DNA of 64,000 nt. It comes from Anisus vortex (taxonomy: Eukaryota > Mollusca > Gastropoda > Planorbidae). Under the pieces are notes generated by a model. The model saw only the letters and a list, made by a program, of their open reading frames with translations. It had not been told where the DNA came from and made no database searches. Position numbers and translations under genes: made by a program. Shown here piece by piece: positions 23,401 through 32,000 of this stretch. Each line of letters opens with the position of its first letter. The stretch's first letter is position 1. Where the stretch lies: contig OX421507.1 in the NCBI GenBank assembly GCA_949126835.1, positions 27,416,822-27,480,821 on the forward strand, given 5' to 3'.

Positions 23401-25852
23401 CCTAACACTAAAATAATGCTAAAGCAGGAAATGTCCTTTTTTTTAAAAATAATAATGTGTTTGTATTTTTTAGTTCGCCTTATAGTTAAATAATGGCATC
23501 GTTCAAAGAATACTTTGCATAAACAAGTTAAACAATAAACAGCTTATCGTTACATCATTCAAAAACAGTTTATAAAAAATGAAAGACTAATTGGTAAACT
23601 AAATGAAACGAAAATATAATTTCTCAGTTCTGTATTCTCAGAATTCCCATCACTGGAGTCCAAGTCCACAGGAGCAATGCCTGGGTCACCATGACCCACA
23701 GCGGAGATGGTTACTGGCTGCTCAGTGACGGCCATGAGATGCCCGCCGGAGCCTTCGGAATACGTCTTACTGCGGCCAACGGACATGTCCTAGAGGACTC
23801 CGTGCCAAGAATAGGTCAGACATTAGAAAAAACAAAACAAAAGACAACCAAACGTAATCAGCACATCTGTCGTCATTATAAACTTAAACTATGGCGCGTG
23901 AAACATTGTTTGTCATCGGGCCGTATAGGCAATTGGATAAAACTAGACTGGCCAAACATTCTGAAAATTTCATTCACATTATTATTAATACAGTGGTACC
24001 TGAAATTACAAACTTAATTCGTCCCAGAACTCGGTTCGTAACACGAAACGTTCGTTACCCGAATCATTAAATGAATGAAATAGAGACAATCCGTTTCAAG
24101 ATGAAAGAATCGTATTAAAAAAATTCAATTCCTGTGGTTTACCTGACAAAACGCACATAATACGCGTGCTTCATGTATTAAATAAAGAGACAGAAACTGA
24201 CCTAGTAAATTAAAAGTAAAATATAGAAAGATTCAGTCTATCTTTCTTACCAAAACAATCATGGGAAATGTTTCACTTTAATTCTTTGTTATTTCTGAAT
24301 CAGTAGTTTCGTGTTGCTCTTTCTCGGCAAACCGAGTTTAACTCTTTCTGCACCAAGAAAATACCATAGACTATAATATACATGGACCGCTTGCTTTAGT
24401 TTTTTATGTTATTATCTTCTGTTTTTTGCAATTGCCGATTCTAAATGAAGTAATTGTTATACGAGTTCCGTTTTATGAAATCGCATTTTTTCGACTTTAA
24501 ATGAATAATTGTAGGTCTATTAATTTATCATTGACTATAATAAGATGGCCCGCCTGCTCTATTTTTAGAGCTTATTTTCTTTTTTTCCGTGCGCACACAA
24601 CACTGATCTATAAATGTTTCCGCTCTGTACTACTTTCGATTTTCATTGAGAAAATCATAGCGATTAAATAAAGCGGAACTTGTATATCAATAACTTTATT
24701 TCCGGTATAGCAATTACGTTATTTAGAATCGGGAATTCCGATCATCAGTGTTTCAAGTCATCATATAGCAGAAATACTAAAGCAAGCGGTCCATGTATAT
24801 TATAGTCTATGAAAATACCAAGGGGAATTAGTCGTTAAGCCTTGCTTTCTCTCTCTATCTTTGTCTCTCTCTTTTGCCTTCATTCGTAATCCGAGGTACT
24901 GCTCGTTATGCGAGACAAACTGTTTTAGGTTGTTGTTCGTAAACCGAATAGTTTGTGGCCTGAGGTGTTCGTTACCCGGGTACCCCTGTACAATGAAATT
25001 CGAAGCAATAATAATTGCTGCTAGAAGTAAGCTTTGTAGGGTTCACAGTTAAAGGCGATGCTGGTCGTTTTATTGCCCGCGGACCGCCCGTTGCACGCCT
25101 TTGAACGTATTACTGTTTAACTCCCCATCCCCCCTCACACAGCGAATTAATTTAATATCTACCAAAGCCGACTTTATAATGAAGGCTATAATTTCGAGGC
25201 CACAGAGACGGATTAAGTATTCGGTACTTATAGCACTGACGATATATTTATTACTGATATCAACTTCATACAGATGCTTTTCATTACTAATATTAAACAC
25301 GCATAATCCTATATGCCTATTTAATATGCTCTACTTAGCCTATAGCTAATATTGGTAGCTTTAGGCATAGGCTTATAAGTAGATCTTGAAAAATTAACAC
25401 ATATTGACCCTATATTTAATAATTTCTTTTGTATAAGCTTAGACTATATTAAGTACTGATAGCAAATACGAATAAGCCAATATTTGATGCTTACCTTTGT
25501 ATAAGCTTAGACTATATTAAGTACTGATAGCAAATACGAATAAGCCAATATTTGATGCTTACCTTTGTATAAGCTTAGACTATATTAAGTACTGATAGCA
25601 AATATGAATAAGCCAATATTTGATACGTAAGTTATAGCATATACATAATAATATAGATTTATATTTTTAAACGTAGCCAACAAGTTGATATTTAATACTC
25701 TTCGCATATATGTATGCATTTTAATACATAATTTAAAGCAAAGACAATCCATATTTCGTTGTTGTTGATTTTAAATTACAGACAATGATCATATTTTGGA
25801 AGGAGGTCGTCGAGTTCAGGTTCCTTTAGATTCCTCCTTACCTTCTGCTTAG
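5353..25852 (+). CDS. Expansin-like secreted protein, copy 1 (7 exons, 246 aa)
   Basis: Exons: 5353-5404, 8856-8917, 9629-9775, 10709-10799, 11871-12015, 23642-23814, 25782-25852. All are bounded by AG/GT and the reading phase is continuous to TAG. Residues 1-18 are a signal peptide (MARTCCVFILMGLALIQA). Residues 39-140 form a double-psi beta-barrel domain with GTYYGE, CGICLK, KDLCPEC (Asp110) and GDVDFAL (Asp121), matching the conserved acidic residues of expansins. Residues 141-223 match the CBM63 domain: YAFQGSNQYYLKLQIRN, then an AWVTM strand, GYW, and an IRLTAANGHVLEDSVP strand. Mature cysteines are at 50, 82, 85, 112, 115 and 139. Expansins loosen cellulose-hemicellulose contacts without hydrolysis, so a role in gut digestion of plant or algal walls is inferred. 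Intron 5 is 11.6 kb because of two transposons. A lytic or GH45-like activity cannot be excluded. Confidence 0.88.
5628..8776. repeat. TCTA-derived satellite of about 3.1 kb in intron 1 of copy 1
   Basis: Units of about 24 and 28 bp alternate, each combining CTATCTATCTACCTATCTG with ATCTGTCTAAT. The array replaces the simple TCTA run found in the other two copies and lies directly before the exon-2 acceptor block. It contains a 714-bp higher-order duplication: rare variants such as ACTAATCTGA at 6627 and TATAATCTAT at 6791 recur at 7341 and 7505. The open frame at 5628-6014 is a translation of the array and not a gene. Confidence 0.92.
8856..8917 (+). CDS. Expansin copy 1, exon 2
   Basis: Acceptor TTCCACAG, donor GTAAGT. 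It encodes AQPGVKNQQVLDLFSKSFNG and a final D: the signal cleavage site and the linker to the barrel domain. The exon ends in phase 0. Confidence 0.88.
8918..9628. other. Intron 2 of expansin copy 1
   Basis: AT-rich sequence with no recognised repeat or ORF. Confidence 0.7.
9629..9775 (+). CDS. Expansin copy 1, exon 3 (barrel N-terminal half)
   Basis: Acceptor TAATATAG, donor GTAACG, 49 codons. It starts GTYYGEGIGGTCQYGRPLPP, the expansin-type T-Y-Y-G opening, and ends NSLTCGICLK. Confidence 0.9.
10375..10545 (+). mobile_element. LINE 3' tail, TAAGATA-ended family
   Basis: The block GGCATGGAATGGGTTGCCTG, CCAGTAACTTAACATCATTT and GATGAGCGTAGGACGCAATA ends in TATAAGATAAGATA. It is shared with about a dozen sites in the window. 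In the intact frame it encodes the WNGLPE motif near the end of a LINE reverse-transcriptase ORF. Confidence 0.8.
10709..10799 (+). CDS. Expansin copy 1, exon 4 (conserved acidic loop)
   Basis: Acceptor TCTATAG, donor GTAATG, phase 1 out. It carries HIVFVKDLCPECHA with the conserved Asp and a C-x2-C pair. Confidence 0.9.
11009..11300. repeat. 21-bp minisatellite in intron 4 of copy 1
   Basis: About 13 units of GTTRTGATATTTGTTTTGCCT. The open frames in it (CFACCNI, KTNITTG) are period-7 artefacts. Confidence 0.9.
11871..12015 (+). CDS. Expansin copy 1, exon 5 (barrel end and start of the CBM63-like domain)
   Basis: Acceptor TTCTTTAG, donor GTAAAA, phase 2 out. It carries GDVDFAL with the second conserved Asp, then AVQCPVG, then YAFQGSNQYYLKLQIRNA. 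The two tyrosines occupy the position of the cellulose-stacking tryptophans in bacterial expansin. Confidence 0.9.
12153..12604 (-). repeat. 3' LTR of the Gmr1-like element
   Basis: About 97.6% identical to the 5' LTR by eye. Differences cluster near the CCAAAAATG stretch. Confidence 0.95.
12605..12630 (-). promoter_or_regulatory. Probable polypurine tract of the LTR element
   Basis: Read on the - strand, a purine-rich run containing GGTTGGGGGG lies just before the 3' LTR, the expected place for plus-strand priming. Confidence 0.6.
12898..14400 (-). pseudogene. Reverse transcriptase and RNase H of the Gmr1-like element
   Basis: One frame throughout, broken by a stop at 14401-14403 and a TGA near 13824 where Trp is expected. 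RT motifs in order: RLCCDYRKLN, FTTIDLTRGFWQVPL, MPFGLVNS and YVDDICIF (the YVDD catalytic box). RNase H follows with IIACDASKSDLGD, VIELEGLCIVYA and ILTDHKPL, and the frame ends LPDVLSRL. It ends about 290 bp before the 3' LTR. Confidence 0.92.
14401..15776 (-). pseudogene. Integrase of the Gmr1-like element (frameshift and stop)
   Basis: 15776-14991 holds the N-terminal HHCC zinc-binding module (HNNALSGH and CSTC) and the catalytic core with AIDIIGP and LSDNGTQF, the first two acidic residues of the DDE triad. A single-base shift near 15000 moves the reading to 14994-14611 (ERANQTIKQ, FAYRQSVHESTGFSPFELV). After an in-frame TAA near 14611, a GPF/Y-type C-terminal module continues (KGPFEIIHKL). 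Its position before RT is the key feature. The function would be strand transfer into the host genome. The copy is non-functional. Confidence 0.88.
15773..16873 (-). pseudogene. Aspartic protease region of the Gmr1-like element
   Basis: The frame runs from the Asn-rich gag tail into a retropepsin-like domain. YCLRDTGSS at about 16401-16427 carries the catalytic D-T-G. APLIIGNSF, about 85 residues later, corresponds to the conserved hydrophobic-Gly motif near the end of the fold. The stretch after it (to 15773) links protease to integrase. The first 70 codons are in a shifted frame. The protease would mature gag-pol. Confidence 0.82.
16779..16824 (-). other. CCHC zinc knuckle of gag
   Basis: On the - strand one frame reads C-I-F-C-x4-H-x4-C (CX2CX4HX4C), the retroelement nucleocapsid knuckle. 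An Asn/Phe-rich tail (repeats of the type NRNFSNQNF) follows. It is out of frame with the protease ORF because of an indel at an A-run near 16652. Confidence 0.8.
16958..17850 (-). pseudogene. gag of the Gmr1-like element (frameshifted)
   Basis: The ATG at 17850 opens a lysine/glutamate-rich coiled coil (residues about 28-120), followed by a capsid-like region. A frameshift near 17197 moves the reading to 17170-16958. That segment (WLDLVKI, EIIEIMVVDKVLEQ, VENLIDAI) resembles the SCAN / Gmr1 capsid C-terminal fold. The first ATG lies about 160 bp inside the primer site, a normal leader length. The frame is interrupted, so no full protein is made. Confidence 0.8.
18013..18057 (-). promoter_or_regulatory. 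Primer binding site matching about 45 nt of tRNA-Leu
   Basis: The + strand here reads like the 3' portion of a tRNA-Leu. It starts in the anticodon stem (CCAG), runs through the variable arm (TCTCTTCGGAGGC), the T arm (GTGGGTTCAAATTCCAC) and the acceptor (AGCTGCCA), and ends in CCA at 18055-18057. It is four bases from the LTR, where the primer site should be. A usual primer site is about 18 nt. Confidence 0.88.
18062..18513 (-). repeat. 5' LTR of the Gmr1-like element
   Basis: It is upstream in the element's orientation. On the + strand it runs from TGTTGATGTCC to CTCCATAGCA. It is the same length as the other LTR. Confidence 0.95.
18548..18795 (+). mobile_element. tRNA-derived SINE, family A, full length
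   Basis: Head GGCAGCGCGTTCGGCTGGCG and B-box GGGTTCGAATCCTGGTG, body CTGATGGGTACCTAACC, core CTGGCCACACAATCACCTAG with GTACGCCGTGGCCACGG, and end GATGGGATACTTTACTTT. It lies 30 bp after the LTR element in intron 5 of copy 1. Confidence 0.9.
18848..19087. repeat. 18-bp minisatellite, left part
   Basis: About 13 units of AAACTTAACTTTATAAAC. The array is interrupted by the TTAA element and resumes at 23125-23168, which shows that the two parts were once joined. The KLSLFI and VKFVYK open frames here are artefacts of the 18-bp period. Confidence 0.93.
19088..23124. mobile_element. TTAA-flanked DNA transposon, 4.04 kb (piggyBac-like class)
   Basis: The 16-bp perfect inverted repeats AGGGTAAGTCCTGCCT (19088-19103) and AGGCAGGACTTACCCT (23109-23124) are bounded by TTAA on each side (19084-19087 and 23125-23128). 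That is the target duplication of piggyBac-type elements. A TGACGTCA palindrome lies 175 bp inside each end (19263-19270 and 22943-22950). The interior is rich in TAGGCCTATAG-like words. It has short coding-like patches (for example near 20361-20533 and 20770-20880) but no recognisable transposase. A GGGCTGTGGAGTTG repeat fragment lies near 21087. It is probably non-autonomous or decayed. Confidence 0.85.
23125..23168. repeat. 18-bp minisatellite, right part
   Basis: Two units resume directly after the TTAA of the transposon. Confidence 0.9.
23642..23814 (+). CDS. Expansin copy 1, exon 6 (CBM63-like core)
   Basis: Acceptor ATTCTCAG, donor GTCAGA, phase 1 out. It encodes IPITGVQVHRSNAWVTMTHS, then GDGYWLLSDGHEMPAGAFGI and RLTAANGHVLEDSVPRI. 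It is nearly identical to exon 6 of copy 2. Confidence 0.9.
23991..24988. mobile_element. pogo/Tigger-like non-autonomous element
   Basis: The left end CAGTGGTACCTGAAATTAC and the right end GGGTACCCCTG are inverted, with TA on both sides (23989-23990 and 24989-24990). Subterminal words such as CGGTTCGTAACACG, CGTTCGTTACCCG and TTCGTAAACCGA repeat in both orientations, as in pogo-type MITEs. A different MITE is inserted inside at 24366. It lies in intron 6 of copy 1. Confidence 0.72.
24366..24810. mobile_element. MITE family G (GGACCGCTTGCT), nested, with 9-bp target duplication
   Basis: ATAGACTATAATATACATGG at the left end pairs with its inverse CCATGTATATTATAGTCTAT at the right end, continuing through ACCGCTTGCTTTAG. 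The flanking direct repeat is GAAAATACC (24357-24365 and 24811-24819). A second inward copy of the motif (GACTATAATAAGATGGCCCG) lies at about 24533. A 9-bp duplication suggests a Mutator-like origin. Relatives lie at 31391 and 48521. Confidence 0.8.
25428..25626. repeat. 68-bp tandem repeat, about 2.9 copies
   Basis: Units start at 25428, 25496 and 25564 (TTTGTATAAGCTTAGACTAT...). They are almost identical, so the amplification is recent. Intron 6 of copy 1. Confidence 0.92.
25782..25852 (+). CDS. Expansin copy 1, exon 7 (C-terminus)
   Basis: Acceptor AAATTACAG. It encodes DNDHILEGGRRVQVPLDSSL, then PSA and TAG. An AATAAA lies 68 bp downstream. Confidence 0.88.
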
Positions 25853-25919
25853 TAAATGGAAAGGCAGAAAGGGAAGACACACAGGGCTGCTTTATTAAAT
25901 ATTTTGTTTATTGACAATG

Positions 25920-25925
25920 AATAAA
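25920..25925 (+). terminator. Polyadenylation signal of expansin copy 1
   Basis: AATAAA 68 bp after the TAG. Confidence 0.7.
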
Positions 25926-26670
25926 TACATTTGATATGTGTATGTATGCTTCGTTTCCTTTTGTTTTTCAATCATTTACTTGTATTCATTTTGATTTTTT
26001 TTTTACGCTGAGATAATTAACACACTTCCCGTCATCCTATATTCTAAACTTGGCACATATACTTGTTGCCGACGACTGTGACAGTTATAGTGACTGTGTA
26101 ACTTCGAGTGGACAGTGCATTTATATAAACTGACTTAAGCTTTGTGATAAACAAAGGACTGTATTATTGTAATTTGTTGACCGGAATTAGCTACATGTTA
26201 GAGTGTATGTATATTGAGGGAATGACTGGAGTAAAGGCGCTATAAAAAGATTGTAGGCATAATATGAGAATGAAAGTTAGTTTTCACATAGACCAAAGAC
26301 TTGTCAAGATCTTACTTTTAAAATGACAATAAATTCTCTCAAATTTTCATTCTCACTTCCCTAAAATCATGTTGTTGTGTTTTGGTGCGCATTTTAAAAT
26401 CCTTTATCTTAGCTTAGCTTTTGCGTTTGACAAATAAACAATGATTTTTTAAGCTGTTTAATAACTTATAAACAAAATTAAAAGTTTAATTAAATTTATA
26501 AAATAGCATAGCCTTAAAGCTTAAACTACTGTCAATGATTGGAATTTTTTGGTGTCAAAATTCGCAAAAGATCGAAATAAAAGATAAAGATAACACATTA
26601 ATAGATAAAGTGACAACAACAATACAGTAAAATATAATTTTTGTTACAATAAAACTAGAATAAAATAATT
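25926..26670. other. Spacer between the expansin copies
   Basis: AT-rich with no ORF, no recurrent repeat and no recognisable motif. Confidence 0.5.
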
Positions 26671-26835
26671 TCAGTAAGTAAAGTATCCCGTTGGACCAAA
26701 TTGATCCATAGGGCCGTTGAAGCAGCTTTGACAAGTTTCTATGGTCACGGCATACCAAAGGATTGTGTGGCCAGCACAATGTCCATCCGCTTTTACTTGA
26801 CGCAAACTAAAGTAAGGTATTCATCAGATTTACAG
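26671..26835 (-). mobile_element. SINE family A, 3' part
   Basis: It holds the 3' block GTATCCCGTTGGACCAAATT and the core AAGTTTCTATGGTCACGGC with GGATTGTGTGGCCAGCACAA. The tRNA-like head is missing. Confidence 0.8.
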
Positions 26836-27089
26836 TGGACCACAAAGCTAATTGTGTGGATATCTGGGGACGAGGATTCACTGGCTGTCCACGCCATCTT
26901 ACGGAAGTCCATTCTGCAGTTTGTAGTGGTCGTGTATGCCATATGAAACAATGTGGTACTTTATGGAACGTTATAGGTTGCAATATATATTACTAACTAG
27001 CGCTGATAAACTATGTAGGCCTACCTAAAACAAAATAGAGGGGAGGGGGAAATAAGGGAGGTGCTTTGTTGTAAAATATTATCTTTTCT

Positions 27090-27275
27090 TATAAAATACA
27101 GTCGCTTCTTCTATAAAGAAGATCCGAGTCTATTCTTGCATCTTTACTGATGTTTTAAATGATGTTAATTTACTGGTTTTCCTGGTTCGTTCAGGCAACC
27201 CATTCAATGCCCAAATGGAATACTTTTATGCATTTGTTCTCATATAAGGGACAATTAAAGTGTTTTTGTCCTTAT
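27090..27275 (-). mobile_element. LINE 3' tail, TAAGATA family
   Basis: Inverse of the tail block: CTTCTATAAAGAAGATC, GGTTCGTTCAGGCAACCCAT and TTTGTTCTCATATAAGGG. Confidence 0.75.
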
Positions 27276-27439
27276 TCTACACATCTTTTAGGCCGTAGAA
27301 ACTAAAGGCATATTTTCAATCTATTATTGTTCACAATTTGTGCCAAGGTATTGTGGTGTCTACACCATATGGCTTGTTATTTATTTTGTTATCTGCTTCT
27401 GTTGGTCTTTATGTGTGTCTTCGGTGTAAACACATTGTA

Positions 27440-27502
27440 AGGATATACTGAACTAATTGTCTTATCGCTGTGTTGTGCAGTGAAATTTTTTTGCAAAACA
27501 AT
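27440..27502 (+). promoter_or_regulatory. Conserved upstream block of expansin copy 2 with a GATA-type site
   Basis: It shares CTGAACTAATTGTCTTATCG and GTGCAGTGAA with copy 1. CTTATC is at 27461-27466, again 42 bp before the ATG. The possible 3' splice site TTGTGCAG is also conserved. Confidence 0.5.
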
Positions 27503-27554
27503 ATGTCACCCACAAGTTACGTCTTCTTTTTGATGGGATTAGCCTTAATCCAGG
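27503..27554 (+). CDS. Expansin copy 2, exon 1 (signal peptide)
   Basis: ATG at 27503. It ends CTTAATCCAGG with donor GTAAGT. Its last 20 bases and the first 30 of the intron form the 50-bp repeat unit that follows. Later donors would be useless for coding because TAG follows in frame (CAG GGT AAG TAG). Confidence 0.88.
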
Positions 27555-28552
27555 GTAAGTAGAACTATTTATTAAATGTTTGGTGGGATTAACCTTAATC
27601 CAGGGTAAGTAGAACTATTTATTGAATGTTTGGTGGGATTAGCCTTAATCCAGGGTAAGTAGAACTATTTATTAACTGTTTGGTGGGATTAGCCTAAATC
27701 CAGGTGAAGTAGAACTATTTATTAAATGTTTGGTGGGATTAGCCTTAAAACCAGGTTAAGTAGAACTATTTATTAAATGTTTGGTTGTATTAGCCTTAAT
27801 CCAGGGTAAGTAGAACTATTTATTAAATGTTTGGTGGTATTATCCTAAATCCAGGGTAAGTAGAACTATTTATTCAATGTTTGGTGGTATTAGTCTAAAT
27901 CCAGGGTAAGTAGAACTCTTTATTAAATGTTTGGTGGGATTAGCCTTAATCCAGGGTAATTGGACCAATTTTTTAATGTTTGGTGGGATTAGCCTTAATC
28001 CAGGGTAAGTAGATTTATTTATTAAATGTTTGGTTGTATTAGCCTTAATCCAGGGTAAGTAGAACTATTTATTAAATGTTTGGTGGGATTATCCTTAATC
28101 CAGGGTAAGTAGAACTATTTATTAAATGTTTGGTGGTATTAGCCTAAAACCAGTTAAAGTAGAACTATTTATTAAATGTTGGGTGGGATTAGTTTTAATC
28201 CAGGGTAAGTAGAACTATTTATTAAATGTTTGGTGTGATTAGCCTTAATCCAGGGTAAGTAGAACTATTTATTAAATGTTTGGTGGGATTATCCTTAATC
28301 CAGGGTAAGTAGAACTATTTATTAAATGTTTGGTGGTATTAGCCTAAAACCAGTTAAAGTAGAACTATTTATTAAATGTTGGGTGGGATTAGTTTTAATC
28401 CAGGGTAAGTAGAACTATTTATTAAATGTTTGGTGTGATTAGCCTTAATCCAGGGTAAGTAGAACTATTTATTAAATGTTTGATAGAATTAGTCTTAGTC
28501 TTTTGTTTTTCTGTCTTTCTTGCCTCCCCGCCAGCATGTTTATCTATCTATC

Positions 28553-28643
<91 letters not shown>

Positions 28644-28645
28644 GC

Positions 28646-28688
<43 letters not shown>

Positions 28689-28906
28689 ATTTATCTATTT
28701 AACTATTGATCTATTTATTTATTGTTATATTTATCTACATATCTATTTACCTTTTTATCTATTTATCTATCTATCTATCTCTCTATCTATCTATCTATCT
28801 ATCTGTCTATTTATCTATCACTTTATCTATTGATCTATTTATTTATTGTTCTATTTATCTATATATCTATTTATCTTTTTATCTATTTACATTTTTATCT
28901 ATTTAA

Positions 28907-28958
<52 letters not shown>

Positions 28959-28959
28959 A

Positions 28960-29015
<56 letters not shown>

Positions 29016-32000
29016 ACTGTATCGGTTTTTCTGCCTGCATGCCACTCTGCCAATATATCAGTGTTTTCCCATGTATTCAATTCCTCAGCCCAACCCGGTG
29101 TGAAAAACCAACAAGTCTTGGACTTGTTCAGTAAAAGTTTCAATGGTGATGTAAGTTGAACAACAACTTGAAGAGACCGGAAATTGATTTTTTTTAAATG
29201 TTTAACATTGGATGTAGTAGAACGGTGTATTTATCATAGTTTCTCTCACCCCATCCCCGGGCACCATTTTGTAGCTGATACATTTTAATTAGAAGGGATA
29301 GAAAACAAACTTTATCTGATTTGAGAGTTGGATGGAGTGAACGTAATTATAATGATTTATTTCGACAAAATAAATTTTTGATGTTGGTGTGAAGGGAAAT
29401 CCAACACTTCCTGCTCCAGCCATCCCCCAACTCGCCCCTCTAGTTGGAGAAGGCCAGCATAAAATAATAATAAAAAGTAGTGCCATTGTCGACACCTTAT
29501 TTCTTAAGTCTATAATTGTTGTTATTATTGTTGCATTAAAAAGTTTAGGTGGGTTCGGCAAGAGCAAAAAGCCGCTAATAAGCCCTATATTCTTTCGAGT
29601 TGGGGGCTAGTTCAATAATACAGCCAAAACGAAAAAGCAAATGAAACTTTTGGACGACGCTTGTAAAAAGAATGTTCTAACTACAGGATACGCAGGGCTA
29701 CATACTCGGTAAATAGAGCTTTTAGTCAAAGAACACACTGTACATACATTTTTATTTAAACCGTTTACATAATAATATATATATATTCAATTTAGGGAAT
29801 AATGCTTGGAAAATATTCTGGCGAAACAATTTAATTGACTGCAATGGTCACTCAAGAAAATTCTCAAATAAACATAAAGACAAAACACTTACCCTATCAC
29901 TTATGCGAGAACAAATGCATATAAGTACTCTTTCTTCCCGTATGGCATTCGGACATGGAATGGGTTGCCTGAACAAACGGAAAAGCTGCAACTTAAGATC
30001 ATTTAAAACATTAATAAAGATGCAATACTAGACTCGGACCACGGATGAGCGTAGAACGCAAAAATCTTCTTTATAGAAAGAGTGTCTGTAATATATTAAG
30101 ATGTAAACCAAAATACTTTACCTGCCAAAAAGGCCACCAAAACGTTTTGAAAGTATGCCATCTGTTTACATAAAATAAATATAGCTTTGTATAGCAATTG
30201 AGGATGTTAAACTGATGAAGCTTTCCTAATATAGGGAACATATTACGGAGAAATTCTAGAAGGCACCTGCCAATTTGGACGCCCGCTCCCTCCTGCGGCA
30301 ACCGACCACAAAATAACGGCACTGGTAGCTCTTAATCGACCACAGTTTCTAAACTCATTAACCTGTGGGATGTGCTTGAAGGTAAAAATTTCTTACTGCT
30401 ATTTTATTTATTTCATTTCATATAATAATCGATTAAAAAAATGCTGGGAAAGATAAGCGTTAAGGGTAAAAAGGATTAGATAAAAATGTGAGTATGAACT
30501 ACAAAAATGGGAATCAAACTGGAGTATGTCTTTTCACCCAGAAAAATGACAACTAATAAGGGTATCCAAGAAAAAGAAACAAACAATAGCAAACTACTTC
30601 ATTCATGGTAAAAAACTAACTCAAACTAACAATGGTAAGTATTTAGGAGTAATAATAAATGATAAGTTATCTTGGAACCCTCATATTGATGAAGTAATTA
30701 AAAAATGAAACAAAACATTAGGGTTCATAAAAAGGAACTTTTACAAATATAATAAAAATATAAAACTAAAATGCTATCTCACATTAGTTAGGCCTATACT
30801 AGAATATGCAGCATCTGTATGGGACCCATCAACTAAGGAAAACATTAAAAAACTAGTGAATATTTACAATTAACAAGAGTATCACCATTAGTCAAATCAC
30901 TAAACCTAGAAACACTAGAGGACAGAAGGGCAAAGAGTAAAGTAGTAATAATACATAAGGTCTTAAACTCTAATTTAGAAACACAACCTAATAACAACCT
31001 GTTGCAAAGCTCAGATAAACATAAAGACAAAAACACTTTCCTTGTCACTTATGCGAGAAAAAATGCATCTAAGTACTCTTTCTTCCCGAGTGGCATTTGG
31101 CATGGAATGGGTTGCATGAACAAACCAGGAAAACCAGTAACTTAACAACATTTAAAACATTAATAAAAATGCTAGACTACACTCGGACCACAGATGAGCG
31201 TAGGACGCAATAATCTTCTTTATAGAAGGAGTGTCTGTAATGTATAAGAAGAAGATAAGATTACTTCTACTACAATAGCAAACTGCATTAATAGATTGAT
31301 TGATAAAAGGCGGTGTCCGTTAAAACCGAAAGTCCGACAGGCTACATTATAATGCGAGTAAATGAATTCATTAGTAGAGCTACTTATTAGCAAAGACTAT
31401 AATAAGATGGACCGCTTGCTCTGTTTTCAGAGCTTATTCTGTTCTTTTTCTTCAATGCACAACCAATACGGCTGTCTTGAATGACTTCTACGCTCCTACG
31501 ATTGCATTAAAGGTTTCCGCTGTATACAACTTTTAATTTAAATCTTAATTTTCCATTGAGAAAATCATTGCAAATTACTAAACCGGAAGTCTAGAGGACT
31601 TAGTGCGATCGGAAATTCAGAAACTAAGTGTTTCAAGTTATTAAATAGCAGAAATATAAAAGCAAGCGGTTCATCTTATTATAGCCTTTGTTATAAGTGA
31701 AATGAAAACATTAAAAGCCCCAAAGACGTAGCCATGAGGTGAGTAAATCAAGGTGATACCAACCTTGATGTAAAACTCCTGTTTCTTCTTAAACCGAAAA
31801 ATTAAAAACAAATATTTAAAACAAATAGAAAATACTAAAGACAGTTAAATGTATTGAACATATTTGTATATTGTGTAAGCATTTACATTATGGTAGCCTA
31901 CCGTCGAAAAATGAATAAACTATTAATAATTATTATTGAATAAAACATTTAAAAAATATATTTTGGTAAATAAAATTATGCCCAAGTTCAGAATAAGCCT

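Noticed and set aside
27535..28482. CRISPR-like regular array
   Set aside because: Units are contiguous with no variable spacers, the DNA is eukaryotic, and unit 1 is an exon-intron junction.
28476..29159. Several long IYLS frames, one ending in the exon-2 peptide VLDLFSKSFNGD
   Set aside because: The end is a genuine exon read through its acceptor; the rest is microsatellite.
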